Shown: piece by piece, positions 1 through 8,736 of the stretch | How positions within the stretch are numbered: position 1 is the stretch's first letter | How the letters are laid out: every line of letters begins with the position of its first letter | Source of the DNA: CALBPI01 sp038529355 | Lineage (GTDB): Bacteria; Pseudomonadota; Gammaproteobacteria; Steroidobacterales; Woeseiaceae | Assembly (NCBI GenBank): GCA_038529355.1 | Contig: JBCBDU010000004.1 | Location: 62,001 to 126,000, forward strand | DNA length: 64,000 bases | Reading direction: 5' to 3' | Translations under genes and position numbers: made by a program | Notes under the pieces: generated by a model | What the model was told of the DNA's origin: nothing | Database searches by the model: none | What the model saw: the letters and a program-made list of their open reading frames with translations, nothing else

Positions 1-183
1 TTCCATATGTCGTTGTTGAAACGCGTCGCGAACCAGGCCGTTCTTCTTGCGCGAATACACGTTGCGGCCATCGCTGGTGGTAATGCCGGCAGCATCCTGA
101 CCACGATGTTGCATGACTGTTAACGCATCATAGATTGCCTGATTGACCGGTGCTGTTCCCGCAATGCCAACCACACCACACAT
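1..183 (-). CDS. purF: Amidophosphoribosyltransferase, N-terminal fragment
   Basis: First 61 codons of a gene that runs off the left edge. The protein begins Met-Cys-Gly-Val-Val-Gly; Cys2 is the N-terminal nucleophile of the class II glutamine amidotransferase domain, and the motif MQHRGQDAAGI follows at about residues 25-35. The family enzyme makes phosphoribosylamine from PRPP and glutamine, the first step of purine synthesis, in the cytoplasm. It lies one base after the cvpA stop (TGATATG), the usual cvpA-purF arrangement. Only the start of the glutaminase domain is visible, so integrity of the rest cannot be judged. Confidence 0.95.
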   Translation of the reverse strand, partial: MCGVVGIAGTAPVNQAIYDALTVMQHRGQDAAGITTSDGRNVYSRKKNGLVRDAFQQRHME

Positions 184-184
184 A

Positions 185-781
185 TCAATTCCCGGGGTTA
201 CCGTCGTCAGATCGCTGAGGGTCCGCATCGGATGATGCGCCCGGCTCGCTGGATTCATCCTGCGACAAATCGCTGCGCGGCGGGCTCGTAATGATCTCTT
301 CGCGCAGATAATCAAACGCTTTCGGCGCCAGCACACCGATGCCGTCGGCAACGGCCTGCGCATATGGCAGCAGCGTCGACTGGCGCCACCAATCGTCTTT
401 ATCGAGCGCCATGTAAGGTCCCACGATAACCACGAGGCCGCTGATGACTGCACCGCGCAGAAAGCCGAAACCCAGACCGAACATGCGATCCATACTGGTC
501 AACCCGACCTGATTGGCAAATCGCGCAATCAACCAGCCCGCCAGACCGCCCAGCATCAGCACCAGCGCAAAAATGGCAATGCGCGCCGCCCACGTGCGCA
601 GTGCGGCCGAACCAATCCACTCGCCGAGCAAATTCTCACCGAGCGGCGCGAAGTGAAATGCGGCCCAGGTCGCAATCAGCAAAGAGCTCAGCGACACCGC
701 TTCCTTGATGATGCCGCGAAACGCACCGACAACCATCGATGCGCCGATGATGGCGATAAAAATCCAGTCCAAAAGAGTCAT
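185..781 (-). CDS. cvpA: CvpA family inner-membrane protein
   Basis: 198 residues with four predicted membrane helices (about 5-25, 28-45, 66-90 and 103-124) and the family signature around MDRMFGLGFGFLRG near residue 97. E. coli CvpA is about 160 residues; the excess here is a soluble, acidic, Ser/Asp-rich tail from about residue 165. CvpA is known for colicin V export and envelope-stress resistance; the biochemical activity is unsettled. It is placed between the SPOR-protein gene and purF, as in E. coli and Pseudomonas, and is probably cotranscribed with purF. Start is ATG at 781. Confidence 0.93.
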   Translation of the reverse strand: MTLLDWIFIAIIGASMVVGAFRGIIKEAVSLSSLLIATWAAFHFAPLGENLLGEWIGSAALRTWAARIAIFALVLMLGGLAGWLIARFANQVGLTSMDRMFGLGFGFLRGAVISGLVVIVGPYMALDKDDWWRQSTLLPYAQAVADGIGVLAPKAFDYLREEIITSPPRSDLSQDESSEPGASSDADPQRSDDGNPGN

Positions 782-855
782 AGCAAAGCAGCACAGCCGG
801 CGACGGCGCTCATGATATCAAAGGCTGCGGGTATAGCGTTATCACCCTGCCTGAC

Positions 856-1608
856 TCACGGGTGAGGCACCGTGCGCGCCGCCTGCCCGGCGGCCGTCAA
901 ACGCACCACAATGGCATCACTGCTAGCGCGATCTGGCTGCGGACCAATGCGCACGCGATGCAGCGTGCGCCCGCCGCTCTGCACTTTGGAGATAAACGCA
1001 GGCAAACCCTCATCGCGGAATTTGGCCGCCAAGCGCTGGGCGTTGTCTGCGTCGGAAAAACTACCCAATTGCACCGCCCACAACTGACCGGACGGCGCCG
1101 GTTGCGCAGCCGTGGGCGCAGGATCTTCGACGGATTGTTGCGCAACCGCCGGTGGCGATTGCTCTGCCGGGCCCTCTGCGTCGCTCGCAGCAGTTGTTGG
1201 CGCCGGAGTCGCTGGCTGATCGGGCTCCGGTTCGCGCTCGCGTAGCGATGCGGCAGCTTCGGTTGTGGCGGTTGCTTCGACCGCTTGCGCCTGCACCTGC
1301 TCAGTGCGCCCGGCCTCCGTTGTTGCCACCGGATTGTCCTCGGCTGCGTCCATTGCCGGTGCGGGCAGCGATTCGACAGTGGCGGTCGGCACTTGCGGCT
1401 CGGGCTCAGGTTGCTGTTGATACACGATCGTCTCGCGTCGCGTCGGCTGTGCCGAATCAGCAGCGGCCACCGCGCTTGGCAACGTTACCCAACCCTCATC
1501 CGACTCCGTGCGCTGCGGCGGCGCATCCAAAAATACCGGGATCAGCAGCCAGGCCACGGTAACCAGCACCACGGCGCCAATGAGTCGTTCTTTAACGGGT
1601 CGGTCCAT
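856..1608 (-). CDS. dedD: SPOR-domain cell-division protein (DedD-like)
   Basis: About 250 residues. The frame is open upstream, but the ATG at 1608 giving MDRPVKERLIGA is preferred because that is the usual DedD start and it avoids overlap with folC. Layout: short cytoplasmic N-terminus, one membrane helix (about residues 9-25), a long low-complexity Ala/Pro/Glu linker (about 35-165), then a C-terminal SPOR domain (about 170-248) with WAVQLGSFSDADNAQRL and LHRVRIGP. SPOR domains bind denuded septal peptidoglycan, so a role at the division site is expected. Gene order folC-dedD-cvpA matches E. coli. Confidence 0.9.
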   Translation of the reverse strand: MDRPVKERLIGAVVLVTVAWLLIPVFLDAPPQRTESDEGWVTLPSAVAAADSAQPTRRETIVYQQQPEPEPQVPTATVESLPAPAMDAAEDNPVATTEAGRTEQVQAQAVEATATTEAAASLREREPEPDQPATPAPTTAASDAEGPAEQSPPAVAQQSVEDPAPTAAQPAPSGQLWAVQLGSFSDADNAQRLAAKFRDEGLPAFISKVQSGGRTLHRVRIGPQPDRASSDAIVVRLTAAGQAARTVPHP

Positions 1609-1615
1609 GGCGCGA

Positions 1616-2872
1616 TTATAGCCGACTGCGAATCGCACCGACGACCGGAAACGAACCGGCAACGACGATTTGTCCGTCTTGCGGCGTCAGCCGTCTGGCC
1701 TGTTGCATGCCCTGCCATGGCGAGCCCGCGACGAGCGCCGGCGCGGCACTGATGCGCGCCATGTCGGCAGCAACGGCGTCTGCCGTCTGCGCGCGGGCAC
1801 CTGTTGCCGATACTGCGATCCAGCGCGTCACCAACGTCGCCAGCGGCGCCAGCATCTGCGCAATGGCTTTGTCGCGCATCGCGCCGAACACCAGTGTGCG
1901 ACCGCCGGCAGGCGCCGGGGTCGCGCTCAGGTACTCAGCCAGTCTCGCAACCGATGCCTCGTTATGGCACACGTCCAGCAAACTGTCTGGCGCACCGCTG
2001 ACGCGCTCCAACCGGCCTGGCGGGCGCAAGCATGCGGCGTCACGACACGCAGTTTCGTCAAGCGTTACCAGCACGCCGACGGATTCGAGCAACGCAAACA
2101 CACCTGCCGCGTTGGCCAGCTGCGCGCTGTCAACAAACGGAAGGCCCACCAAGCGCTGCTCGCGACCTTGCCACTCCCAGGTTTCGTTGCCGGACATCTG
2201 CGCGTGGAAGTCGCGCTGCGCCAGCCTGAAATCGGCGCCAAGCCGCGCAGCAGTATCCAAAACCGACTGCGGTGGCTGCGGCGCTGCGACTACCGCTGGA
2301 CGGCGCGTCCGAAAGATAGCCGCCTTTTCCGCGCCAATTGCCTCTGTCGTCGATCCAAGCCAGCGCTGGTGATCGAGCGCAACGTTGGTCAGCAGACAGC
2401 CATCGGGTTCAATCGCGTTCACTGCATCCAGACGCCCACCAAGACCGATCTCCAAAACCTGCACGTCGACATCCTGCTGCGCAAAGATCAGCAACGCCGC
2501 AAGCGTCGTGAATTCAAAGTAGGTCAGGTGTGTTGCCCCGCGCGCGCGCTCAATTACATCGAACGCTTCGACCAGCGTCGCATCGTCTACGGCTACCCCA
2601 TCAACGGCGATGCGCTCATTGAAGCGCCACAGATGCGGCGACGTATATCGGCCGACAGAGCGTCCGGCACCACGCAGCAGTGCATCGAGCATCGTGACGC
2701 AGGTGCCCTTGCCATTCGTACCCGCGACAGTAAGCGTAAGCGGTCTGTCGCCCAGCGCGAGTCTCGGCAAGACCGCAGTCACCCGCTCCAGGCCAAGGTC
2801 AATCTTGCTGGGGTCAAGTTGTTCCAGACGTGCAAGCCAGCCTGCAAGAGGCCCCGCTGCGCTCGTGCTCAC
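1616..2872 (-). CDS. folC: Bifunctional folylpolyglutamate/dihydrofolate synthase
   Basis: 418 residues from a GTG start at 2872, nine bases after the accD stop. The P-loop TVAGTNGKGT is at residues 48-57; the Mur-ligase-type central domain carries EIGLGGRLDAVN and NVALDHQRWLG, and a C-terminal glutamate-ligase domain has DVCHNEAS. The family enzyme adds glutamate to dihydropteroate and to folates. Length matches E. coli FolC (422). It sits in the accD-folC-dedD order. The start codon is the only uncertain point. Confidence 0.95.
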   Translation of the reverse strand: MSTSAAGPLAGWLARLEQLDPSKIDLGLERVTAVLPRLALGDRPLTLTVAGTNGKGTCVTMLDALLRGAGRSVGRYTSPHLWRFNERIAVDGVAVDDATLVEAFDVIERARGATHLTYFEFTTLAALLIFAQQDVDVQVLEIGLGGRLDAVNAIEPDGCLLTNVALDHQRWLGSTTEAIGAEKAAIFRTRRPAVVAAPQPPQSVLDTAARLGADFRLAQRDFHAQMSGNETWEWQGREQRLVGLPFVDSAQLANAAGVFALLESVGVLVTLDETACRDAACLRPPGRLERVSGAPDSLLDVCHNEASVARLAEYLSATPAPAGGRTLVFGAMRDKAIAQMLAPLATLVTRWIAVSATGARAQTADAVAADMARISAAPALVAGSPWQGMQQARRLTPQDGQIVVAGSFPVVGAIRSRL

Positions 2873-2881
2873 CGGCGCTGG

Positions 2882-3793
2882 CTAGTCGCCGGACTCGCTC
2901 AGATCGAGCGCCTTCAGCGTTGCCGTGTCATCAATGCTGCGCATCGGCTGGCCTTGCATCTTGCGCAGCAAATCAGCCAGCTCCTCGCGCATTTGCCGGC
3001 GATCCACGATGCGATCAATGGCGCCGTGTTCCAGCAGGAATTCGGCGCGCTGGAAACCGTCGGGCAACGTCTCGCGGACAGTTTGCTCAATAACCCGGCG
3101 ACCCGCGAAACCAATCAACGCCTTAGGCTCGGCAATATTGACGTCGCCCAACATCGCAAGACTTGCGCTCACGCCGCCCGTGGTCGGATCGGTCAGAACC
3201 GAAATGAACGGCAAACCAGCTTCGGACAGCTCGGCAAGCGCAGCACTGGTCTTGGCCATTTGAAATAACGAGAACAGCGCTTCCTGCATACGCGCACCCC
3301 CGCTGGCAGAAAACGAAACCAACGGCGTGCGCTCGTCGATCGCATGCCGCGCAGCTCTGCAAAAGCGCTCGCCGACAACAGAACCCATCGAGCCACCCAT
3401 AAATTTGAACTCGAACGCAACGACCGTCACCGGCATCGCAAACAGCTCGCCGTGCGCGGCGATCAGGGCATCGACTTCACCGGTAGACTTTTGCGCCTGG
3501 GAAATTCGGTCGCGGTAGCGTTTGCTATCACGAAACTTCAGCGGGTCTTGCGGTTGCAGCGCAGTACCCAGCTCCACCATCGTGCCCTCGTCGAAAAACG
3601 TCGCCAGTCGCTCGCGGGCACCAATGCGCATGTGATGCGTGCACTTGGGGCAAACCAGCAAGTTGCGCGCAAGCTCCGCCCGATACAACTGCGCCGCGCA
3701 TTGCGGACACTGAATCCACAACCCTTCCGGTACGGATTTGGTGCGTCGTTCTGTTGTGATGCGCGACGGCATCAATTTTTCAAACCAGCTCAT
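2882..3793 (-). CDS. accD: Acetyl-CoA carboxylase carboxyltransferase subunit beta
   Basis: 303 residues, normal for AccD. A four-cysteine zinc ribbon (C29, C32, C48, C51) is followed by the crotonase-like carboxyltransferase domain, with FSASGGARMQE and TDPTTGGVSASLAMLGD. It pairs with AccA to move carboxyl from biotin-BCCP to acetyl-CoA, the committed step of fatty-acid synthesis. AccA and AccBC are not in the window. In Pseudomonas trpF lies between truA and accD; here only 49 bases separate them and contain no gene. Confidence 0.97.
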   Translation of the reverse strand: MSWFEKLMPSRITTERRTKSVPEGLWIQCPQCAAQLYRAELARNLLVCPKCTHHMRIGARERLATFFDEGTMVELGTALQPQDPLKFRDSKRYRDRISQAQKSTGEVDALIAAHGELFAMPVTVVAFEFKFMGGSMGSVVGERFCRAARHAIDERTPLVSFSASGGARMQEALFSLFQMAKTSAALAELSEAGLPFISVLTDPTTGGVSASLAMLGDVNIAEPKALIGFAGRRVIEQTVRETLPDGFQRAEFLLEHGAIDRIVDRRQMREELADLLRKMQGQPMRSIDDTATLKALDLSESGD

Positions 3794-3842
3794 AACGCGA
3801 AGTTTAACCTGAAAACACGATTACAGCGATGTGGGCATTCAA

Positions 3843-4652
3843 TCAGGCGCAGTCCGGCACCAATGGCAGAACGGGTAACGGTGCATCGTGCTCGACATCG
3901 GTTTGCGGCAAATCGAAATGTGTCGGGTACAGCACCTGCGTCAGATACAAACCGTGCGCGGGCGCCGCCGCGGCACTACGTGTCCGATCGCGGCCTTCCA
4001 GTACCTGCCCAGCATGCGTCGCTGGCGCCTTGCCCAGACCAATGTGCACAAGCAAACCGACAATGTTGCGCACCATGTGTTGCAGAAACGCATTTGCCGC
4101 GATATCGATAACGACCCATCGCCCGTGCTCACGCACTGTCAGCGCTCGGACATCGCGTTGCGGGTGTTTCGCCTGACAGCCGGCGGCGCGAAAAGCACTA
4201 AAATCATGGACGCCGAGCAAGCACTGCCCGGCCTCTTCCATGGCCGCGACATTCAGGCTGTGGTGCACATCCCAGCAGCGCTGCCGATAAAGCGCAGCGG
4301 GCGTTCGCGAACACCGGATCAGGTAGCGATAGCGTCGTTCGACGGCAGCGAAACGGGCATGGAATGCAGTATCAACCGTTTGCGCCCACAGTACACTGAC
4401 ATCGTTGGGCAGATAGCTGTTGGTGCCGAGCGCGAGCGCGCTGACAGGGCGCTGCGATTCCAGATGCACGATTTGGCCAGTAGCGTGTACACCGGTGTCA
4501 GTGCGACCGGCACAGTACACCTCACAGGGCGCATCGATCACTTTGGCAAGCGCCGTCTCCAGAGTCTGCTGGACCGATGGGGAATGGTGCTGACGCTGCC
4601 AGCCGCAATAGCGGCTGCCATCGTACTGAATGCACAGTGCAACCCGCGGCAC
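3843..4652 (-). CDS. truA: tRNA pseudouridine(38-40) synthase
   Basis: 269 residues from a GTG start at 4652. The catalytic motif AGRTDTGVHA is at 48-57, with the nucleophilic Asp52. TruA isomerises uridines 38-40 in the anticodon arm of many tRNAs. Length equals E. coli TruA (270). It starts 15 bases after the fimV stop, keeping the fimV-truA linkage seen in Pseudomonas. I see no unusual residues. Confidence 0.96.
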   Translation of the reverse strand: MPRVALCIQYDGSRYCGWQRQHHSPSVQQTLETALAKVIDAPCEVYCAGRTDTGVHATGQIVHLESQRPVSALALGTNSYLPNDVSVLWAQTVDTAFHARFAAVERRYRYLIRCSRTPAALYRQRCWDVHHSLNVAAMEEAGQCLLGVHDFSAFRAAGCQAKHPQRDVRALTVREHGRWVVIDIAANAFLQHMVRNIVGLLVHIGLGKAPATHAGQVLEGRDRTRSAAAAPAHGLYLTQVLYPTHFDLPQTDVEHDAPLPVLPLVPDCA

Positions 4653-4667
4653 GGCGCCGCCGCAACC

Positions 4668-7610
4668 CTAGCTCAGGCTATCCAGCAATGCCTGCGCCTC
4701 TTCGCGCTGGCTGTCGTCACCTTCGCTAAGCACTTCACCCAGGATACTGCGTGCGCCTTCCGGATCACCCATGTCAACATACGCACGCGCGAGGTCAAGC
4801 TTAGTGCCAACCTCCGCGACGTTCGTGTCATCGTCGAGCGCCAAATTCAGACCGGTATCAGCGTTGCTGTCCGCATCACCACCGGAAAACACTTCTTCAG
4901 AGAATGCTGTCGGCGATGCATCAACCACCGGTTGCTCCATCGTGGCGTCTTCCAACGCACCCAAATCATCAACCCGCAGCTCCGACGTCAGGTCGTTGAT
5001 GTCCAAATCGATGTCGCTGGGATCTTCGATCTTCGCCGGCATCACGCCCGTCGCGTCAAGATCATCGTCGGCAGCGGCATCGTCATAAGCCTCGGTGAGA
5101 TCTTCCATCTCGTTGGTGCCCGTCAGATCCAGATCGCCACCATCCACCGGTGCAGAAATCGTTGACGCCAGTACCGTGGCCTCAGGATCTTCCGGCAAGC
5201 TCACTTGATAGTCATCCGGCAGCACCGAGGTCGCGCCCGTTGCCGCCAGCAAGTCTTCCTCGCCAAGGTCAGTCATGCTGTCAAGCATCGCATTCGTGGT
5301 GTCAGAGCTCAGGTCGAGACCCGCAATGTCAATCTCGTCGGTGTTGCTGTTTGCATCGTCATCGCCCAGATCGACAATTTGCTCTACGGTGCCGTCGCCA
5401 TCATCTTGCGCATCAAGATCAAAATCCAGGTCACTGCCCGAAGCATTGCCCGGCACAGCGGCCAGCGATGTCGATGTGTCATCTTCATCGATCAGTGAAT
5501 CGTCGAACTCGAAGTCAATGCCGCTGATGTCTGCTGGCTGCTGAACGGTGTCACCGTCGCCGGCAGTGTTCTCGAACACCTCGGTAAAGCCGCCCGTCTG
5601 CTCGCCATCGCCGAGCTGCGAATCGATGTCGCCGCCGTCTGCACTGTCGAACGACAAATCAAGATCACCGCCATCAGAGCTGATCACCGCGCCGCTGAAC
5701 ATGTCGTTGGCCGGTGCCAGTTGCTGCCCCATGATGACAACTTTGTTCCAACTCGGATCGCTGTCATCAACCAGACCGCGCAGCTCGCTGGCGGCCTCAA
5801 CAAAGCCGTCCTGATTGCCCCACTGGAAGTAAATCTCACACAGTTTGGCACGCAGCGCCGGGTCAGAGGAGTCGACATTGATCGCACCTTTGACAAGATC
5901 CGCCGCCTGATCAAACAGACCATAGGCCATGTGGAAGTCAGCCTCTTTCAGAGGATCTGACTGGTCGAAATTGATCGCGGTATCAGAGCTGAACGTGTCT
6001 TCAATACTGAACTCGCCCGTCGCATCAGATTTCGCGACCGGCGCAGCGGCGGGCGCGACCGGCGGCAGCGTCTCGTCGACTGGTGCCGTCATTTCCATCG
6101 CATCACGCGCCAACGACTCGTCAATGACCTGCGAACGCTGGGTGTCGCCAGAAGCGCTGATATCGCGCAAGCGACCGGTTGCGGCCAGCGTGCCATCAAG
6201 ATCTTCCAGATCGGCCGCATCAAGGGCTTCCCAGGTGCCTGTCGGATCATTGTCCCGGTTGCGGCGACTGGCAACAAAACCGAACAAGCCGAGGATAATC
6301 GCCGCACCTGCTGCCAGCCAAACCCACGTGCTGTTGAGCAACTTCGGCAACATGCCTTGTTGAGGTTCTGGCACGACAACCACGTTCGTTGTGCTCGCCC
6401 GCGGTGTTTCAGCCGCTGTCGGCTCATCGGCCGCAGCCGGCTCTTCAGCGACGATATCGTCAGCGGGTTGTTCTATGTCCGTACCGTCATCAGCAAAAAT
6501 TTCGCCAGCGGTAATCGGCGCGTCGTCGGTACTCTCGCCGGTGTCAGCGTAAGGACCATCAGTTGCCGGATCGACAGGCGCGACCGGCTCGGGATCAGCA
6601 ACCGATTCCGGCGCTGGCACCTCAGCAGCCTGACCCAAACGCGCCTGCAACTCGGCTAACTCCTGATTACGTACGGCGATCAGTCGCTCTTTCTCGCGCA
6701 GCTCACTCTGCAAGCGGGCCAACTCGGCATTAACGGCAGTACCGCCGGCTTCCGGCGTGCCGGTGCTGCCACCGCTGACGCCGCCAAGGCTTACGTCCTC
6801 GTCAGGCTTAGTGAGCACGAGCTGGCCACTGCCGCCACCACGCCAATCGCGGTTCTGACGCTGCACTTCCTGCAACGCGTTACTCTTGTTGATCGCAAAC
6901 AAAGCATCGCGCGACGGCAATGCAAGCACGGCTCCTGCTTTCAGGCGATTAATATTACCGTCAAACGCAGACGGGTTTGCTTCGAAAATGGCAACCATGA
7001 CCTGATTGATCGAGACCGATTGGTCAGGTTGGATGTCACGTGCAATTTCCCACAGCGTGTCGCGTCGCTGCACGCGATATTCGGTGCCGTCGATAGAACG
7101 ATTACGTGCCGGTGACGTTGCAGGCGCGCTGCGTTGAATGTTGCCTGCGTTCGCGCTGGCGCGAGCAGGTTGCTGCGTCGTGCGGCGGGCAGGCGCTGGC
7201 GCAGCGCTCACCGGCGCGGCATAGGTTGGCGGATCCAGCAGAACGGTGTATTCACGCAACAAGCGTCCGCGCGGCCACACGGCCTCGATCAACATCGTGA
7301 CAAAAGGCTCGGTGATGGGCTGCGAAGAGGTGATTTCGACCGTCGGCTGCGCACCGCCGCGAACACGGAAACGAAGACCGTTCAAATAGGCGGCTTTCTC
7401 GATGCCGTAGCGCTCAAAGGTTTCAGCACTGGCCAGGCGCACTTCCAGCGTGGTCAGCTCGTCTCGCGTGGCGCCAAGCAGAGCGATCTCCGCCTGCATG
7501 GGCTCATTCAGTGCGGACTCAGTTTTGATATCGCCAAGACCCAGTGCCACGGCACTGTGTGAGGCCAACAGAGCAACCGCGACAAAAACAGCGGCAAACC
7601 AACGATGCAT
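4668..7610 (-). CDS. fimV: FimV/HubP polar hub and pilus-assembly protein
   Basis: About 980 residues. The frame is open 26 codons further, but ATG at 7610 has a GGAG site 8 bases upstream and gives a clean signal peptide (1-22). Layout: FimV N-terminal periplasmic domain (23-125), LysM peptidoglycan-binding domain (177-232), short coiled coil (294-328), one membrane helix (about 428-447), a long Asp/Glu-rich cytoplasmic region, and the conserved C-terminal FimV motif with TPR-like helices (last ~45 residues, including LDLARAYVDMGDPEGAR). Known homologues organise the cell pole, type IV pili and twitching. A second FimV-like gene lies at 17251-19197. Confidence 0.93.
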   Translation of the reverse strand: MHRWFAAVFVAVALLASHSAVALGLGDIKTESALNEPMQAEIALLGATRDELTTLEVRLASAETFERYGIEKAAYLNGLRFRVRGGAQPTVEITSSQPITEPFVTMLIEAVWPRGRLLREYTVLLDPPTYAAPVSAAPAPARRTTQQPARASANAGNIQRSAPATSPARNRSIDGTEYRVQRRDTLWEIARDIQPDQSVSINQVMVAIFEANPSAFDGNINRLKAGAVLALPSRDALFAINKSNALQEVQRQNRDWRGGGSGQLVLTKPDEDVSLGGVSGGSTGTPEAGGTAVNAELARLQSELREKERLIAVRNQELAELQARLGQAAEVPAPESVADPEPVAPVDPATDGPYADTGESTDDAPITAGEIFADDGTDIEQPADDIVAEEPAAADEPTAAETPRASTTNVVVVPEPQQGMLPKLLNSTWVWLAAGAAIILGLFGFVASRRNRDNDPTGTWEALDAADLEDLDGTLAATGRLRDISASGDTQRSQVIDESLARDAMEMTAPVDETLPPVAPAAAPVAKSDATGEFSIEDTFSSDTAINFDQSDPLKEADFHMAYGLFDQAADLVKGAINVDSSDPALRAKLCEIYFQWGNQDGFVEAASELRGLVDDSDPSWNKVVIMGQQLAPANDMFSGAVISSDGGDLDLSFDSADGGDIDSQLGDGEQTGGFTEVFENTAGDGDTVQQPADISGIDFEFDDSLIDEDDTSTSLAAVPGNASGSDLDFDLDAQDDGDGTVEQIVDLGDDDANSNTDEIDIAGLDLSSDTTNAMLDSMTDLGEEDLLAATGATSVLPDDYQVSLPEDPEATVLASTISAPVDGGDLDLTGTNEMEDLTEAYDDAAADDDLDATGVMPAKIEDPSDIDLDINDLTSELRVDDLGALEDATMEQPVVDASPTAFSEEVFSGGDADSNADTGLNLALDDDTNVAEVGTKLDLARAYVDMGDPEGARSILGEVLSEGDDSQREEAQALLDSLS

Positions 7611-7706
7611 ATTCCATTCTCCAGCCTGTTGCGCACCAGGCGTTATAATTTTCATGGCGTTACGCGGCACGACATAATGCTGTACCAAAACCGCCGCAAT
7701 GATAGC

Positions 7707-8732
7707 TCATAAATAATTTTTCGCCAAAATTTCAGCGATTTGCACACTATTTAGAGCCGCGCCCTTACGAATGTTATCGGCCACAACCCATAAATTAATG
7801 CCGCAAGGGTGACTTATGTCTTCTCGAATGCGGCCAATAAATACAGGATCATGGCCTGTTGCTTCTGTGACCGGTGTCGGATATCCGCCCAAAACATGAT
7901 TGTCGAGCACTTTTACGCCCGGCGCCGCAGCGAGTAATTCACGCACTTTTTGCGCAGAAATCGGGCTTTTCGTCTCCAGGTGTACCGCTTCACTGTGTCC
8001 GTAGAATACCGGTATACGTACTGCTGTTGCGTTGACTGAAATCGCATCATCCGCAAGAATTTTTTGCGTTTCCCAGTGCATTTTCATCTCTTCGCGGGTG
8101 TATCCGTTGTCCTGAAACGTATCGATATGCGGCAGCGCGTTAAACGCGATCTGTTTTTCATCATCGTCGAGTTCAAGCGCCAGACCGTTCAGCAGGCGCG
8201 CCGTCTGCCCCGCCAGCTTCTCGATGGCTCTGGTGCCTGCACCCGACACCGCCTGATAGGTTGCGACATTGATACGCGCGATGCCGACTGCATCGTAAAT
8301 CGGCTTCAGCGCGACGAGCATTTGCATTGTGGAGCAATTGGGGTTGGCGATAATCCCCCGTGCGGTGTAGCCAGCGATGTGCTGCGGATTTACCTCGCTA
8401 ACGACTAACGGCACATCGGCCTCACGCCGAAAATGCGACGTGTTGTCGATAACAACGCACCCGGCATCAGCAGCCCGCGGCGCATACTCTGCTGACACAC
8501 TGCCACCGGCTGAAAACAGCGCAATGCGCACCTGACTAAAGTCAAACGTTGCAAGATCCTGGACCCGTAAATGCTTGTCGCCGTAGCTAACCCGCTTGCC
8601 CACCGACCGCTCGCTAGCCAGCGCGTGCACAGTGCCGCTGGTGACATCACGTTCGGCCAGAATCGACAGCATCGCCTCGCCAACTGCACCCGTCGCCCCG
8701 ACCACGGCAATATCCATTTCAATCTGACTCAT
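7707..8732 (-). CDS. asd: Aspartate-semialdehyde dehydrogenase
   Basis: 341 residues from ATG at 8732, giving MSQIEMDIAVVGATGAVG, a Rossmann nucleotide-binding start; the upstream in-frame extension overlaps aroC and is unlikely. The catalytic Cys133 is in ANPNCSTMQM, and IDNTSHFR is also present. The enzyme reduces aspartyl phosphate for lysine, threonine, methionine and diaminopimelate synthesis. It starts four bases after the aroC stop. The last ~50 bases of the gene are clearly more AT-rich than the rest. dapA and dapB are elsewhere in the window. Confidence 0.96.
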   Translation of the reverse strand: MSQIEMDIAVVGATGAVGEAMLSILAERDVTSGTVHALASERSVGKRVSYGDKHLRVQDLATFDFSQVRIALFSAGGSVSAEYAPRAADAGCVVIDNTSHFRREADVPLVVSEVNPQHIAGYTARGIIANPNCSTMQMLVALKPIYDAVGIARINVATYQAVSGAGTRAIEKLAGQTARLLNGLALELDDDEKQIAFNALPHIDTFQDNGYTREEMKMHWETQKILADDAISVNATAVRIPVFYGHSEAVHLETKSPISAQKVRELLAAAPGVKVLDNHVLGGYPTPVTEATGHDPVFIGRIREDISHPCGINLWVVADNIRKGAALNSVQIAEILAKNYL

Positions 8733-8736
8733 GCAG

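Noticed and set aside
1285..1752. Long open frames on the plus strand opposite the SPOR-protein gene and folC
   Set aside because: Antisense shadows of GC-rich coding sequence; translations are Arg/His/Pro-rich with no family features, while the minus-strand genes are complete.
3888..5165. 425-codon plus-strand frame across truA and the fimV end
   Set aside because: It is opposite two well-identified genes, has no ribosome site and shows no domain.
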